Assembly (NCBI GenBank): GCA_905220665.1
Contig: CAJNAR010000172.1
Span: 366,134-430,133 of the forward strand
Direction of reading: 5' to 3'
Source of the DNA: Albugo candida
Taxonomy: Eukaryota; Oomycota; Peronosporomycetes; Albuginales; Albuginaceae
DNA: 64,000 bases
A model generated the notes under the pieces. The model was not told the DNA's origin, did not search any database, and saw nothing but the letters and a program-made list of their open reading frames with translations. The translations under genes and the position numbers were made by a program. Of this stretch, positions 45,771 through 57,818 are shown in pieces (position 1 is the first letter of the stretch; each line of letters opens with the position of its first letter).

Positions 45771-46052
45771 CAACTTTGCCTTTGCATGCTTAAATAATTC
45801 TTGGATACTTGCAACATTAACACGAGTAGAGGAGACGTGCTACTTAGCAGTCTATATCACATCATTTGTGTACGGCGAACTATCCTGTCCTAAGAGGTAC
45901 GTGAGTGTCTTCCTTGTGACGTATGATTATTAGAGCTACACAAATGATGTGATATAGACTGCTAAGTAGCACGTCTCCTCTACTCGTGTTAATGTTGCAA
46001 GTATCCAAGAATTATTTAAGCATGCAAAGGCAAAGTTGTTATCAGAACTTTA
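45757..46052. repeat. Perfect 116-bp inverted repeat with 64-bp spacer
   Basis: Left arm 45757-45872 and right arm 45937-46052 are exact reverse complements base for base, separated by 45873-45936. A transcript from either strand would fold into a 116-bp hairpin. The arms contain no gene and no similarity to other parts of the window. Absence of any mismatch, in a region where every other duplicate is heavily diverged, implies recent formation, gene conversion, active selection for base pairing, or an assembly artefact. Confidence 0.93.
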
Positions 46053-49000
46053 AAAACCTTGAAGCGTGTTCGTCGTCGTTCTTTCCATCTGGTGTCTTGG
46101 AGAAGAGATAAGAGCGTCTCAAAGAGTTTTTCAGTAGATATATTTGAAAGAAGCTTGTACAAAGTATCATGCAAGATCAAAGTGCTGCCACAATACTCTT
46201 CATACAACTGATAGTCGAACATCTGATCACTCCAGTGCACATCGAGGCGTATTTCATTGCATCCGAGTACAATTTTCTTTCCATGTCACACTGGGTGATG
46301 TAAAATATCCGGTAAACCTAATGGGATGTGGAATAATTTGACAGTTCTGATTTTTTGCAATCTATTTTTTTTTGGTCGAGGGGGTCTAATTTGATTATGC
46401 TCCTCTAGAAAGGAAGTCATACAAGTCGCATCATCCAAGCTTCGCTTTTGACAACAAAACGTCGTCAAATACTGTGCTGGATAGTTTGGACACTACGCGG
46501 TTTCCTCAAAGAGCCAAATTTGTAAAGAAAAGCCTTTTCTATCTTATGTATTGATATACAGATACGGAGAGCATCTTATTACGCTAATTATTCCTGACAA
46601 GCCGATCTCTCATGATCATCGCGACTAGTACAGATTGTTTTTGAGTAAACAAGCTCATCCATATTGATCAATGTACTCCATCTATAATCTCGTCTACTAT
46701 TCTAAGCAGTACCATGCCAGTTTTCACTACGTTCAGATTGAATTGCTCCACCGCATTGGTCAAGAGCTTGCACGTTATCTTGTGCGTTATTCAATAAGAA
46801 TCGGTCAGTTAGTACTCTTTAAGCATTTAGCTTGTTATACAAGTTGCTGCCTCTGATGACACAAATACGAGCGAGTACTTCCTCACGAACGAGTCTTTTT
46901 TTAATGAGTGGAAAAAGGTCATGTAGCTAGCAAATAAAGCATTGAAAGGGATGCGAATATATCGAAAGGTTCACATACTGAACCGAATTCAGAAGCTCTA
47001 TGATGTCCGTTGTTTTCTGGACAAGAGTGAGGAATGAACAACAGATCAATCAGAACTAGATTTCCAAGTCCAGAGAAAATCGGTCTCCACGTTTTTTGCA
47101 TCTGTAATATGTTCTAGAACAGTATTTGTATATTCATCCACGCAGAATGAAAATTGCTGGTTATTTACAAGTTACTGCACTAGACACTCGCAAATATTCA
47201 CCTACTCATGTACCTCTTTAGATTTCAAAGTTTAGGAGACAAAAGTATGTGTGAAATCTCCATAAAGCAATCCTTAATGTCATTGTCTTAACAGTTTAAA
47301 AGTATCAGCGTCATCACTGACTGATTACAAATTGTTGCACTTGCTAGCGATTACGAAAACGTATAAACTGTCAATGCAATGTATGCTATTTGTTTGACGG
47401 TAATGGACAATATAGGGACTCTGCTTTTTAGAAGACAAGCTTCTATCTGGTCATCACTTTTGAGAATAATCGTTTTATTGCCCATTGCCAAGGGCGCTCC
47501 AAAGTGAAGACTGTATAAGTATCCGCCAAGATAAATCATCGTTTCAATTGAATTTTGAACATTGATAAAGATTCACCAGATGTAGCATCAATTGACTGGC
47601 TTCAAAAGTCTGTTTAAGATTATGGCGATTTGGGAGACTGCGATATTGATACCTTAAGTGGGCAATACGCGGTATCCTGGAGCCCTTAGGTCAGAAGTTT
47701 CCATACCGTGGATGTTGTGTAAATGGGGTGGAAGTTGGCATTTATCAATTTGCATTCAGCTGAAACTGTTATGTGTATCATTCAAGTGTCAGACTCACAG
47801 GGTGCGGGCCAGTGCTCCAGGTTGTTCTAGCACGTGAGCATGTTCTTTTTCGAAAAGGACGAGTTCGAAAAGATCTTCCAAGGGATGACCCAACTACCAG
47901 GCAAGCTGATCGCTAAAAACGTGTAGCAAGGATACAAAACAAAGTGGGCACCATGATGAGTATCTCCGAATTTTTCGTGACATACTGTGAAGGTAAGAAA
48001 AGAAAATCTTCCTTTTTCGCTGGTAGCTACATACGGAGCAACACGTCGTCCCTCTGTTGTACTAGCGGTATTGAAAGTGTGTGCGCATACGTTGGATGTA
48101 AGGGTGTATTCATCTGATTTCGATGTTATGAGTTGAGAGATTATCAGGCGCCATGATGGCACTTTATGGGGACTTCAATCCGTAACACACATCAAAGTCG
48201 CTTCCAATGCCAGTTCGCTATGCCTCGAACCTCCATACGACCGAGCCTTTCATACTTTACGACTTGCTGTACTACGCAAACACTCACGTAAGATACGTTT
48301 CACATCGTGTACAAGTCATCTTCATCGGGATGATTCAAATACGACCAAGCTTTTACCTCAATCCATTCAAAAGCTCACTATCTTTGCTGTGATGGCTCTT
48401 GAACACAAGCGATAATGAGATTTCATGCGCATGGTGGACGAGCGACATTGCAAAAAGTAGATCTTTAGAGTGCTTCACATTGTGACAACTTTCGATCACA
48501 TTTTCGTGGTTAATGCCCGGTCGCAATAGGCGCGCATGCTGATCGAATAGAGATGAAAATTACAGTGATTTCAACGTTCAGCTGCTCATTTTGTGTTGCT
48601 ACACTTTCACTCCATTTACGAAGCCTTGCGAGCTTAATTGAATCGAACCGTATGCACTTCAGCTACTGAAGCCGCTCTACGATTCACCGAAATCGAGCTG
48701 CTTCCATTCGGCTATTATTATTCAAATATGAGCTGTTGCCCGCGAAATGAGACCGAAAATTATATAACGTCATCACATTGCCCCAAACTTCTTTGGACAC
48801 CAATAGGGCCAGTGCAAGCACCAGTACGGAATGTTGCCAGAAACTATTGATGACTGGTACACCAGGATAGCGGTAATATTCTATCATTTATCTGAATGTA
48901 TACGGTAATGGATGATAGATAGATTGCGTTAAACGTAATGCAAAGCAGTCTGCAATCCAGCGTCAAGTTTGTGCCTGATATTAAGTTTTTATTACTCGAG

Positions 49001-49096
49001 TACAAAGTGGCTGCAGACGAAGAATTATATCATAATAGGAGTGAAGGTAGAACTTTTGATTGAAAGAAGAATCAAATATCATTTATTTTGCTATTT
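46053..49096. other. Gene-poor region
   Basis: Only short overlapping frames on both strands are present. I see no domain, signal peptide or splice-supported gene in these 3 kb. Confidence 0.5.
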
Positions 49097-50027
49097 TCAT
49101 GAGTTAATTTTCAGATCGAGCACCTGTAGCGGGGTGAGCGGAAGACTGTACGTGCCCTTTTCTTCAAACACGATACGGTGAGTCTTGAAAAGCGTAGCGC
49201 CAATGACCCACTCATTGTGGAAATTACTTTTGGTAACGGCAAAAACGCATTTATAATCGGGTAGCTCCACAAAATAATTTGGAGTTGAAAGTGTGAATGC
49301 AACCGTAGGCGATTCATGCTGGAGGGTGAACGTAAAGGTCGAAAGCTTCAACTCGTTGATCTTCTTACACTCGTTCAAACCATTTCGAACGAGTTTTCCA
49401 TCGAATTCTTGGATTAATTTGTCATATGCCCAAGGTGGGAGCTTGCTGGTAGCCACTTCAAAATCAAAACGCACCTGTGCGATGTTGGCAACAACGGCTA
49501 GGGGATTGCCATGTTTGACAAAATACCAAACTGCACCATTTTCTTCTAGAATACGACTCGACGTCAGTGGCACAAAGCCTTCGATGCTAGATTTTTGAGT
49601 GATTGCCATTGTTATCCTATCGCCAAATGAGTCATCCCAAGCGATACTGATAGCCTTCACGCGTTTGGCCTCCAAAAAACGCTTAATCACACCAAAGCTG
49701 AAGGACTCGTACTTAAGGTCTTGTAATTGTTCATCGTAGATCCGTTTCTTGATATCTTCTGCTTCTTTCGCAGCCATTGGTTCCTTGCAGGCACACGTTC
49801 GCGGTACCTCGACCTTTAGAATCAGGCTATTTACGTCTGATAAATCGCGGATAAAGATGGGGAGCCAGTACGCATCCGAGTAATGCAATGCCAAAAGCGG
49901 CCACACGAGTTTTGTTGCCGAGGGGAACATTGCTGTTGATGGTAAATTCGAAAATGAATTCCGGACACATCGGCTCCGCTACACCACGCAATGCAAAAGT
50001 GGGACAGAATCCTTGTGGCAGCTGCAT
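49097..50027 (-). pseudogene. Frameshifted pepsin-like gene, paralogue of 39058-40152
   Basis: The long minus-strand frame 49930-49097 (277 codons) carries the second lobe: YESFSFGVIKRFLEAKRVK, VSIxW-type strand AISIAWDD, the second Asp loop region VRFDFEVATSKLPPWAYDKL (Asp followed by Phe-Glu-Val instead of Thr-Gly), TFTFTLQHESPTVAF and the terminal EWVIGATLFKTHRIVFEE. The first-lobe start lies in another frame at 50027-49827 (FEFTINSNVPLGNK, then FGIALLGC), homologous to VFTNDIPARSQSL in the intact paralogue. No intron fits between them, so a one- or two-base change near 49860-49930 has shifted the frame. A sequencing error is the alternative. No signal peptide is visible at the preserved start. 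Confidence 0.6.
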
Positions 50028-50713
50028 ATCAGATGGTCGGGAAAGTTTAATGAGTGATTGTATTTGAAAATTTATGCAAGGACTAGGTACAAGCGATAAA
50101 CGACCAATGCTTGTGCAGCAATGTTGTGCTGTTGTATTGTTAACGCAGTCAAGTTTGGCGTAAACATCTGATAACGAATTCCGAATGGAGCATCGAGTTG
50201 GCCTCTGAGATTTGATTTGGTATTATGTGTTACAGGTTTTGCAAAAGTGTGGAGCGTCCGCGTCGAGGTGAGTAAAACAGCTTATGCATGATCTGGTATA
50301 GAACGAGTTTCTGTCATAATATGCAAAAGCAATAATACATATTCATGAAAAATATAATGAAATAAATTCAGAGAAATCAGACGTAATCCTCTTTTATATT
50401 CCTTTTGTGCTCAACAGTACTTTGACAAAATTTGATTTACCTCCTTAACATAGTACACCCCCTGCATTAATATGATGCAGATCATCATATCGCCAAACAA
50501 CGCATCCTGCCACAAAATGTATATATAACTTAATCCTCTCTCGTTTTTTATATGCTGTTTTGAACCCAACTAATGTGCCGGTTTGAAACGAGCCATAGAT
50601 TCTCCAATCTACAAGTGTTGAGCTCCTATCTCGCCTAATCAGACCGCTACAGATCGCCCTTCATATAATCAAACAAGTGAAAATGAATTGAAAATAGGAA
50701 TGCATATCCACCG

Positions 50714-51219
50714 ATGTGTACGTCAGCGTATTCGTCCAAACTAATCGCTGAAGCCATCGCTGATGCAGCTTTATTCACTATTGAATGCAAGGATGAGAAA
50801 TCGAAGGTTAAGGTAGAAACGAGAAGGAAGAACTCGAAAGCACTACCGAGTACAGCAGGTCGAGACGAGAGAAACGTTTCGACTGAGTCAAGAGTGCATT
50901 TACCGTCCGCATTGAACGGTCTGTAATAAATGTGAAAGGTAACAAACTTTTTAAAGCGGGATCGGATATCCCGCAGAATGAAAAAGAGGACGGGAATCAA
51001 GAATCAGACAGCCTGAGAAAGAGATCGATTAATATTGAAAAGAAAGTCATAAATAAAGGAACAAGAGACACTGGTGGAGGCAATCCAAAGGAGGAAGACG
51101 AGCAAATCGATTACGTACCGTCTGAACACGTAGCCATTGGGAAATTTGCATGCAATGAGACGTTTTACAAAGCATGCAATCTCATGCGATCTCGCTGGGA
51201 AAGAGATGATTCAACGTAA
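50714..51219 (+). pseudogene. Possible broken gene for a Lys/Glu-rich hydrophilic protein
   Basis: Two adjacent plus-strand frames, 50714-50926 (ATG start, KSKVKVETRRKNSKALPSTA) and 50932-51219 (ESDSLRKRSINIEKKVINK, ending SRWERDDST), are both strongly hydrophilic and abut with a frame change at the TAATAA near 50924. Composition looks protein-like, but no domain or signal is recognised. The opposing frame at 50647-51000 is treated as a shadow. Confidence 0.3.
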
Positions 51220-51358
51220 TAAGAGAATTACATAGTACACAATGTGCTATGTATACTGGCAAGCAGATCAACGTACTAAAATTGGGCGCTTCAAGTACCA
51301 AAGAATTTTTATCCACATAAGATCCCAGTTTGTATAAGCAATCGTCTGAATTATACTG

Positions 51359-51425
51359 TCAGCGATGGACTCGAACCCCCGTATACTAAAACGTAAATGA
51401 CCTTGGAACTATAGCGTCTTGCTGA
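51359..51425 (-). pseudogene. tRNA-like remnant with intact B box
   Basis: On the minus strand a near-complete acceptor pairing (TCAGCAA with TCGCTGA, six of seven) encloses an A-box-like TAGTTCCAAGG and a perfect B box GGTTCGAGTCC. The total of 67 nt is short for a tRNA, the T-stem does not pair fully and no convincing anticodon arm forms. A decayed tRNA or tRNA-derived SINE head is the likely origin. Confidence 0.35.
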
Positions 51426-51856
51426 AAATTCGATCGTTTCCGCACCACGCCAAGAAAACGTGTCGCTACAAACATCACACCATACCAAAAGGACCATAAT
51501 CGAAAATTTAACTTCTGCAGCATCACGACATGTAATTTTATCATCTCCAAGCAATGCATATGTAATTAACAATCCTTCTGACGACAAGGAATCGGAATCT
51601 TTCCAAGGAAAACTACTCAACCCTCCTGAAGACAAAAGGTTTTGAGAACTGGAACCGCTGGTCAGATGGACTACAGAAAACCGCAATAGATGAAGCTGGA
51701 ATCGAATCGGCCAAAGTACGTCAAACAGCCGCAGCGCTTTCTGTGGCACTTGGTGGAGCCATGGCCATTATTACCGGCGTCCTAGGAACAACGTCAACGA
51801 CGCGTCCGACACACGTGATTGGAGTGGCCGGTGTCGGATTACTGTCACAGCAATAG
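51420..51856 (+). pseudogene. Frameshifted unknown gene with Ala/Gly-rich hydrophobic C-terminus
   Basis: A plus-strand frame through SLQTSHHTKRTIIENLTSAA and NNPSDDKESESFQGKLLNP ends in TGA at about 51645. A one-base shift just before the stop opens a continuation: FENWNRWSDGLQKTAIDEAG, then VRQTAAALSVALGGAMAIITG, and VIGVAGVGLLSQQ before a stop at 51854-51856. Both halves look coding and join naturally, so one indel probably broke the gene. The hydrophobic end suggests a membrane segment. The family is unknown. Confidence 0.4.
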
Positions 51857-52907
51857 ATCTGTATCAGCTTAGTGTTGTGATCAATCACTCGATTTGCAGC
51901 TCGTCCTCGCTTTCGAGAGGAAATGTCATACCCCTCCTTCATGATTCTTCTTTTTGGAGAAGACAAACGTCCTTCGAATGATGATTATGGACGGCGACTG
52001 TCAGAAAATGGCATGGTACGCGCGAGTTGTCGGCATACAACTGGATATGCTTCATTATGTAACTTTGGGTGGAGTCGCTGTGTCCTAACCAGCCGTTATG
52101 TGACCTTGCACCAAGTTTTCCTCAGATAGCTGAAAGACTGCACGGCCAGGGCGTGTCCCTTTTCTTCATACTGGCATTTGCTCTTTCTTCTCTATTTCAT
52201 GATATCGAGTAATGCCATCTATTCTATCCAGGATCGAAATGTAAAACTATCAGAGCCTGTACTTCAAGTGGGGTAATACTGCGCAAAATCGGTCAAACGT
52301 GTCACGAATTGCTTTTATCTCTCACTGCTCAATTACAAAAGCTATATAGCACTGTTAAAATTATTCACATATACAGAGAACAATAACACCCGCCAGCGTT
52401 CTTGCCTTTTTGTCAGTAACCTAAATGATAGATTCTTATGCAGACTTTAACACGGTATTCGAACGCTAGATGCGATGAAGGCTTTATAGGCGTGCCATAT
52501 TTATTCGAATGTGTTGCAGGGAATGTAGCGCGATTAGTGCTCAGACATATGCTAATGGGCTCTCAATCATCTCCGTTTGTACTGGAGTACAGGATTTCTC
52601 ATGTGGGTCATAATCGTTGTCGCGGGCTTTATGGAAGCTGTCATCAGCTCACAGAGATAACTTCGAACCCACGATCGCTTTTATAACAAGGAAAGCAATA
52701 TGAGGCTTTGCAAACGATCTCCTTATATATGTTGTCAATGTTGAGATTGTTTCTACTCTCCTGCACTGTATTACCTGAATCTGCCAGAGTCTCCTGAGTG
52801 ATTCGTTTGTGTCAGCATCAGCATCAGCACCAGTTATCTGTATTATACCAGCACCGGTCCCGTGCCAGTATTCTACGAAGGAAAAAAATCGTATTGTAAT
52901 GCAAGTT
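51857..52907. other. Gene-free stretch left of the copia element
   Basis: Nothing with coding character is seen here. It ends at the 5-bp GAACA target duplication of the retrotransposon. Confidence 0.5.
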
Positions 52908-52912
52908 GAACA

Positions 52913-53147
52913 TGTTTTGGCAAACGGTAAGGTCTGCGAGTGTTGTAGAATGGGGAATGAATATATCAAATGTAGTTAGAAGGAGCTCCTAATTACGCAC
53001 AGTACGACCCTTCGCAGTACTTCTGTTTTGCTCCCGCGACTACTCGCAGTCGATCTGGTTCCTCCTCGGAAATTTTCACGGTCGTCAAATTCGCTGTCTC
53101 TTCACGGCGGCGGTTGCTGTGCACTCGGTGCACATGATCTTACAACA
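52913..53147 (-). repeat. 3' LTR of the copia element
   Basis: 235 bp, matching 57590-57818 over its whole length with many substitutions. Shared stretches include gcaaacggtaaggtc, acgacccttcgcagta and cagtcgatctggttcc. Confidence 0.88.
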
Positions 53148-53399
53148 ATCTTTCCCGGCGCCTTGATAAACATCAGTTTCAGACCTATGAGTAAACGCAT
53201 TTCTTAAATCCTCGAAGATGGCCGCACCTTAGTCAGTAAATCGGCGACGATCGTGTTCGCACATTCATATGTTCGATTGACCGTCTCCTTCTTGGCCTAA
53301 TCACGTAAGAATTTAAGCTTCACATCCACATGCTTCGTGGTGGCTGAGTTCGCCTTGTTTTCGATTTGCTTCACTGCAGCATGGTTATAAGTCTTGAGC

Positions 53400-55124
53400 A
53401 CCACAGGTGTCTTCACTCGTTGCCCGAGCTCTTCGTAAACTCCTCCAGCCCCAGCGCCTCACGTCCTCTGACGGCCGCAGCGACGAACTCCGCTTCCGCT
53501 GTCGACTGAGCCATAGCAGCTTGCTTCTTGCAGTGCCACCCGAAACTAATTCCATTCACAACCTGCACACCTCCACTAACAGACTTTCGATCTTCATTAT
53601 CAGCCGCGAAGTCCGCATCACTGAAGCTGACATCCTGATGGGCGACTGGGGCTTGCTGTCGTCACGCAAATGCAGCTTTAAACCTTTGGTTACCTTCAAG
53701 TATCTTGCAATCGTTTTTTCAATCTCATAATCTTGCAACGTTGGTGCGTGACTTCGTCTAGTCGCCCTGCGCACCTCAAACGAAATGTCTGTAAGCGTGC
53801 AGCGCGATACCTATAGCAAGCTCCCAACTAGAGAGTGGAAATCTTTGATAGTCGGTACTCGATGCAATCCGACAGCTTTTTCTTTCAGCAGCTCGTTGTC
53901 TCCTTCGACTACTTGCACTTCAGATATTGGTACTCGTACCGGATTCGCTTCAACCAGACCATGTGTCTCGAGCACTTCTTCAATCGTCTGCTCCTGGTCG
54001 ATACAATAGCCTCCTTCTTTTTTCCATGCAATTCTCGTTCCTAGGAACTTCTCAACAGTACCGAGATCCTTGAGCTCAAGCACCTTCATGTCAGTAAAGA
54101 CCTTATCAATGCAATAAGCAGGTCATCAACATAGTCCCCGACGCTAGTCATACCATCCACGTCAACCGTGTAAAAATGCACGGGTCATTAATGATACGCA
54201 AGAAATCAATCTTGGGCAGCGTGTCGCACAACGATTGACGACAAAGTCTTCCTGCCTGTTTTAATCCATAGAGACTTCGTCCTAGAAACAGCACCAATAC
54301 ATCAGGTTCCGTTACGCCAAGTCGGGCCAGGGTGTCTTGGGTCACTTTCATTCCATCGAGAATTCTCAAGTGGCTTTCGTACTCCGGATCCGTGAAAGCT
54401 TTCGGGTACGCGCTTGGAACGTCACCATGCCTAGCCGGAATTCCCCACATCCGTGAAAACGTAAAAATGACAAATGCATTTCTTATCGGCATCACCGCAG
54501 AGAATGTGAGATTGCAATCCACACCAAATTTTTGCTTGTCGCCTCGAGCCACCAGTCTCGCCTTGTATCTTTCCAAAGTCCCGTTCGCCCTCATCTTGGT
54601 TTCATAAAACCACTTGGTTGGGATGGGTTTCAATTAATAGGACATTTGATCACCGTCCACGTTTCGTTTGCCTCGAGTGACGCAAGTTCCTCTTGCACAG
54701 CAACTGCCAACCTGGTACTGGCGATTTCACGATGCGCTGCCCCATAATTTTTCGGGTCTGGTATCGCGATTTTTCTGCCATGTGCTTGTTCCACAGGCAG
54801 CACTGCGAACGCCACAATTACTGGATCCGACACTTGCAACTCTTCGGCACTCGTTTCCAGTTTTTCCACATTGATGCATTCTTCTTGATTTAAAGAGTTG
54901 ACTGAGCTGACCTTTTCTCGTGTTTCCATGCTTCTTCCTTCACCATGCTCGTCTGACTCGGCTTGTTCTTCTTGATTTCGTACGTTTGCGCGGTGATCTC
55001 CTTGGACCTGATGGCGGCGACTCCTTCGGCTGCGCATCACTTTCTCCGGCCACTTCATGCTCACTTTCCGCTCTCTTTTGCACCTGTTCAGGCCCTTGTC
55101 TTCTGTCATTATTCGCCGTAGCAT
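53400..55124 (-). pseudogene. Copia reverse transcriptase / RNase H region
   Basis: Read from the right: a linker with SLEANETWTVI, the RT start KWFYETKMRANGTLERYKARL, AVMPIRNAFVIF, then LVLFLGRSLYGLKQAGR. A further frame has LELKDLGTVEKFLGTRIAW and PTIKDFHSLVGSLL. The RNase H part near 53450-53640 has DADFAADNEDRKSVSGG and AMAQSTAEAEFVAAA in yet another frame. The catalytic YVDD region of RT is disrupted near 54090-54150. Several frames are needed, so no functional product. Confidence 0.85.
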
Positions 55125-55416
55125 CGAGTGTATCGATGTTGGTGATGTGTTTAGTCGTCTAAACGACTTTATCCTTGAGCAGCAACACCTTGTATCCCTC
55201 CGTTTTCTCGCTTATACCCAGGATAAGCGCCTACTCTGCATGAAGCTTAAGTGTCTTCTTTGGGATCCCGCCAAACTATTCATGGGGACCCAAACACAAA
55301 GATACCCTGTAAGCTCGGTGCCCGCCCGGTCAGTACTTCAATCGGAGACGCACGCTTCAAATTTGCTCGAATCGGACTCCGTTGAGAATTTAAGGAGCGT
55401 ATTCTGCAGCCTTGCT

Positions 55417-56234
55417 TTAGTACATCAGCACTAGACCTGAACAAAAGATTATGGATCGCACCATGTTAAAGACGGTGCGGTTCATGCGGCCAGCTTTCCC
55501 GTTAGATTGTGGAGCACCTGTTTCGTTATTTGACTTCGCACACGTGTCTATTTGAAGGAAAAGACTGACCACTTCATATTCGCCTCCGACGTCAGCGCGC
55601 AAGACGTGGATGCGGCAATTAAATTCGATTTCAAACCACGCCAAAAAATAATCGAACATATTGGCCGCAGCAGTTTTCTGCCGTGCCGCAAATACACGCA
55701 CGTAATTTGACTTGTAGTCGATGATCAAAACCAAGTATCTGTTTCGACAACGGTCCTTTGGGGTGATCGGTCCTTGTAGATCACTACAGATGACACCACC
55801 GATGCGGTCCGTTGATGCATTGCATCCGATTATTTCTTGGGCTGTTTAGCTCTGGTGCCCTTGGCTTCAGCGCACGTGATACATTTTGCACGAACGCGAT
55901 CAGTATGTTCAATACCGTAATCAAGATCTTTGGCCATAAGCTCCACGTTATCGTAAGATATGTGTCCAAGAGGAAAATGAAAATGGTGCAGCGACCCCTT
56001 CTGTACATCTGTTGCTGGTTCTGTATCTTGAACTGCCGTCATCACAATCTCATTAAGTCGTTTTGGCGTCATTAAAAACGTACATGGAGTCAAATCTGCC
56101 ACAAATACGCCATACTCAGTTCGAAAATCGAACAGAGAATTTTTGCCTAGTTGCATGCACATCACATCGCCTTTCGTAGTCAGCGAACACCCTTTTATAA
56201 ACAACTTGTCCATGGAAATGAGGTTCCTAGCCAA
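55417..56234 (-). pseudogene. Copia integrase region with GAG-pre-integrase
   Basis: 56234-55830 has FPLGHISYDNVELMAK and the zinc-binding end CITCAEAKGTRAKQPKK. 55734-55417 has LIIDYKSNYVRVFAARQK, LRADVGGEYE and NNETGAPQSNGKAGRMNRTV, the integrase core. The two halves are in separate frames with stops between them. Confidence 0.85.
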
Positions 56235-56301
56235 CTTGGACGCGTAGTATATTTGTCAGTACGCGTGATATGGATCTTTATAACATTCGCAATGCCATGC
56301 A

Positions 56302-57520
56302 TCACCACAGATCCTCGTTCAGGCACCTTAAGTACACCTCCATCAGGCAACAGGAGTCCATCATATTCATCACATTCCATGGCATCGTGAAGCAACTCAT
56401 GGACTTGGACGAGATGTCTGCTTGCCCCGCTGTCAACCCCCCACTTATTGAACTCCCTTCAGTGACGTCAAAAATGTAGCTAGGTGTTGACCTCTTCGTT
56501 AGGTGGCTCTCCGGGTTCTCACACGCAGCCAATACAAATTTAGCTTTCCCGCGGCTATGGTCTTTTTTTGATTTGTGGCATTTTCTCGCCAAATGTCCTC
56601 GCTTGCCGCAGTTGAAAAACTTTCGGTCTTCAACTTGGGAGTGACTTTTAACCTTGCCATGTCCCACTGCACTGACTATGACCTTGGTCACTTTCTTAAC
56701 CACTCTTCATCGTCCTCAATCTCTTGCGCCCATGCGATGACCTCTTGTGCGTGTGTGAGATAGGCCGTTCGGCTCGGTTGGTATCGCACCATCATCACAA
56801 TTTTGAGGTGCGACGCTGCGTACTCGAAGAAATTTTCAGGTATTTTTCACTCTCAAACAAAGCGGCGGCCTGTCGTGCATGATCGTCACGTTGGAATAAA
56901 AATTCGCTGAAGCCACACTGTTTGGTACCATACATTCTCCCAGCTTTTTCAATGTAAGGCGTCCTTCCCACGAAAATTGACTTTGAATCTCGGCCATCTC
57001 GATCGCTTCGACGAATGTATACCCCCACTGCTTGAAACCTGTGCCGAGACTTGCATGCTGCTCTTCTCCCGTGAACTTGTTTATTATAAGCTTGGGAATA
57101 TTGATCGCTCCCGGTAGGGCCAAGTTAGGTTATTTATAGACCGAATGTCTTCCAATAGACGTGTACACTGCTCGACCCTTAAAGACAATTCTTACTCCAA
57201 TCCACTGTGTCCAAGCTCAGGCATGCACGACCAATCGTGGCCGATCCTTGAACTCGCAGTGATATGGGAGGGATCTCCGCTGGTAGAGAAGGCGGCTCCG
57301 GAGCGCTTCCAAAACCAATGCTCCCATTTTTGCCGACCCTCAATTTGACTGACACGGCTGTCGAGCTTCTCCAGCATCTGGAGCATCCTCGCAAAAGCTT
57401 CCGTCTGGTCCACTGGCGACGATATGTATTCACTCTTTTCTTCGGCATGCCCCATCTGTGCTGTGCCCCGTCCTCCCATCTTGACACCCCTTGTTGGCTC
57501 CTTTCGTGAACCGTCCTACT
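56302..57520 (-). pseudogene. Copia gag region
   Basis: Three frames carry it: a coiled N-terminal piece (EAFARMLQMLEKLDSRVSQI), a middle piece (NIPKLIINKFTGEEQHASL) and a piece with a zinc-knuckle relic, KFFNCGKRGHLARKCHK. In that knuckle the first cysteine is replaced by Phe. The following protease region lacks a recognisable D-S/T-G. Confidence 0.8.
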
Positions 57521-57589
57521 TGCGTGGACTAGGTGTTGTCGTGCATTCGTCACGCTCTATTTACCAAGTCTTCGACCTTGGGATCATAA

Positions 57590-57818
57590 CCTATTGGCAA
57601 ACGGTAAGGTCTTCGAGTGTTAACGACGACAGAGTATAACAGGAAATAAATATATTTAATGTAGTTAGAAGATACTCCTAATCACACAACCTACGACCCT
57701 TCGCAGTAATTCCGTTTTGCTCCGGCGACTCCTCCCAGTCGATCTGGTTCCTTCTTGCAAATCTCTGTCTCTTAACGGCGGCGGTTACTGTGCACTCGAT
57801 GCCCTTGATCTTCCAACA
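57590..57818 (-). repeat. 5' LTR of the copia element
   Basis: About 229 bp, partner of 52913-53147. Its inner end has decayed (cctattggcaaac against tgttttggcaaac), so the left boundary is approximate. Confidence 0.85.

Noticed and set aside
50647..51000. Minus-strand 117-codon frame with a hydrophobic stretch
   Set aside because: It is antisense to the more protein-like hydrophilic plus-strand frames and has no signal peptide at its start.
57560..57592. A primer-binding site next to the 5' LTR
   Set aside because: The sequence (GGTTATGATCCC on the minus strand) is only vaguely like an initiator-tRNA site, and the adjacent LTR end is decayed.
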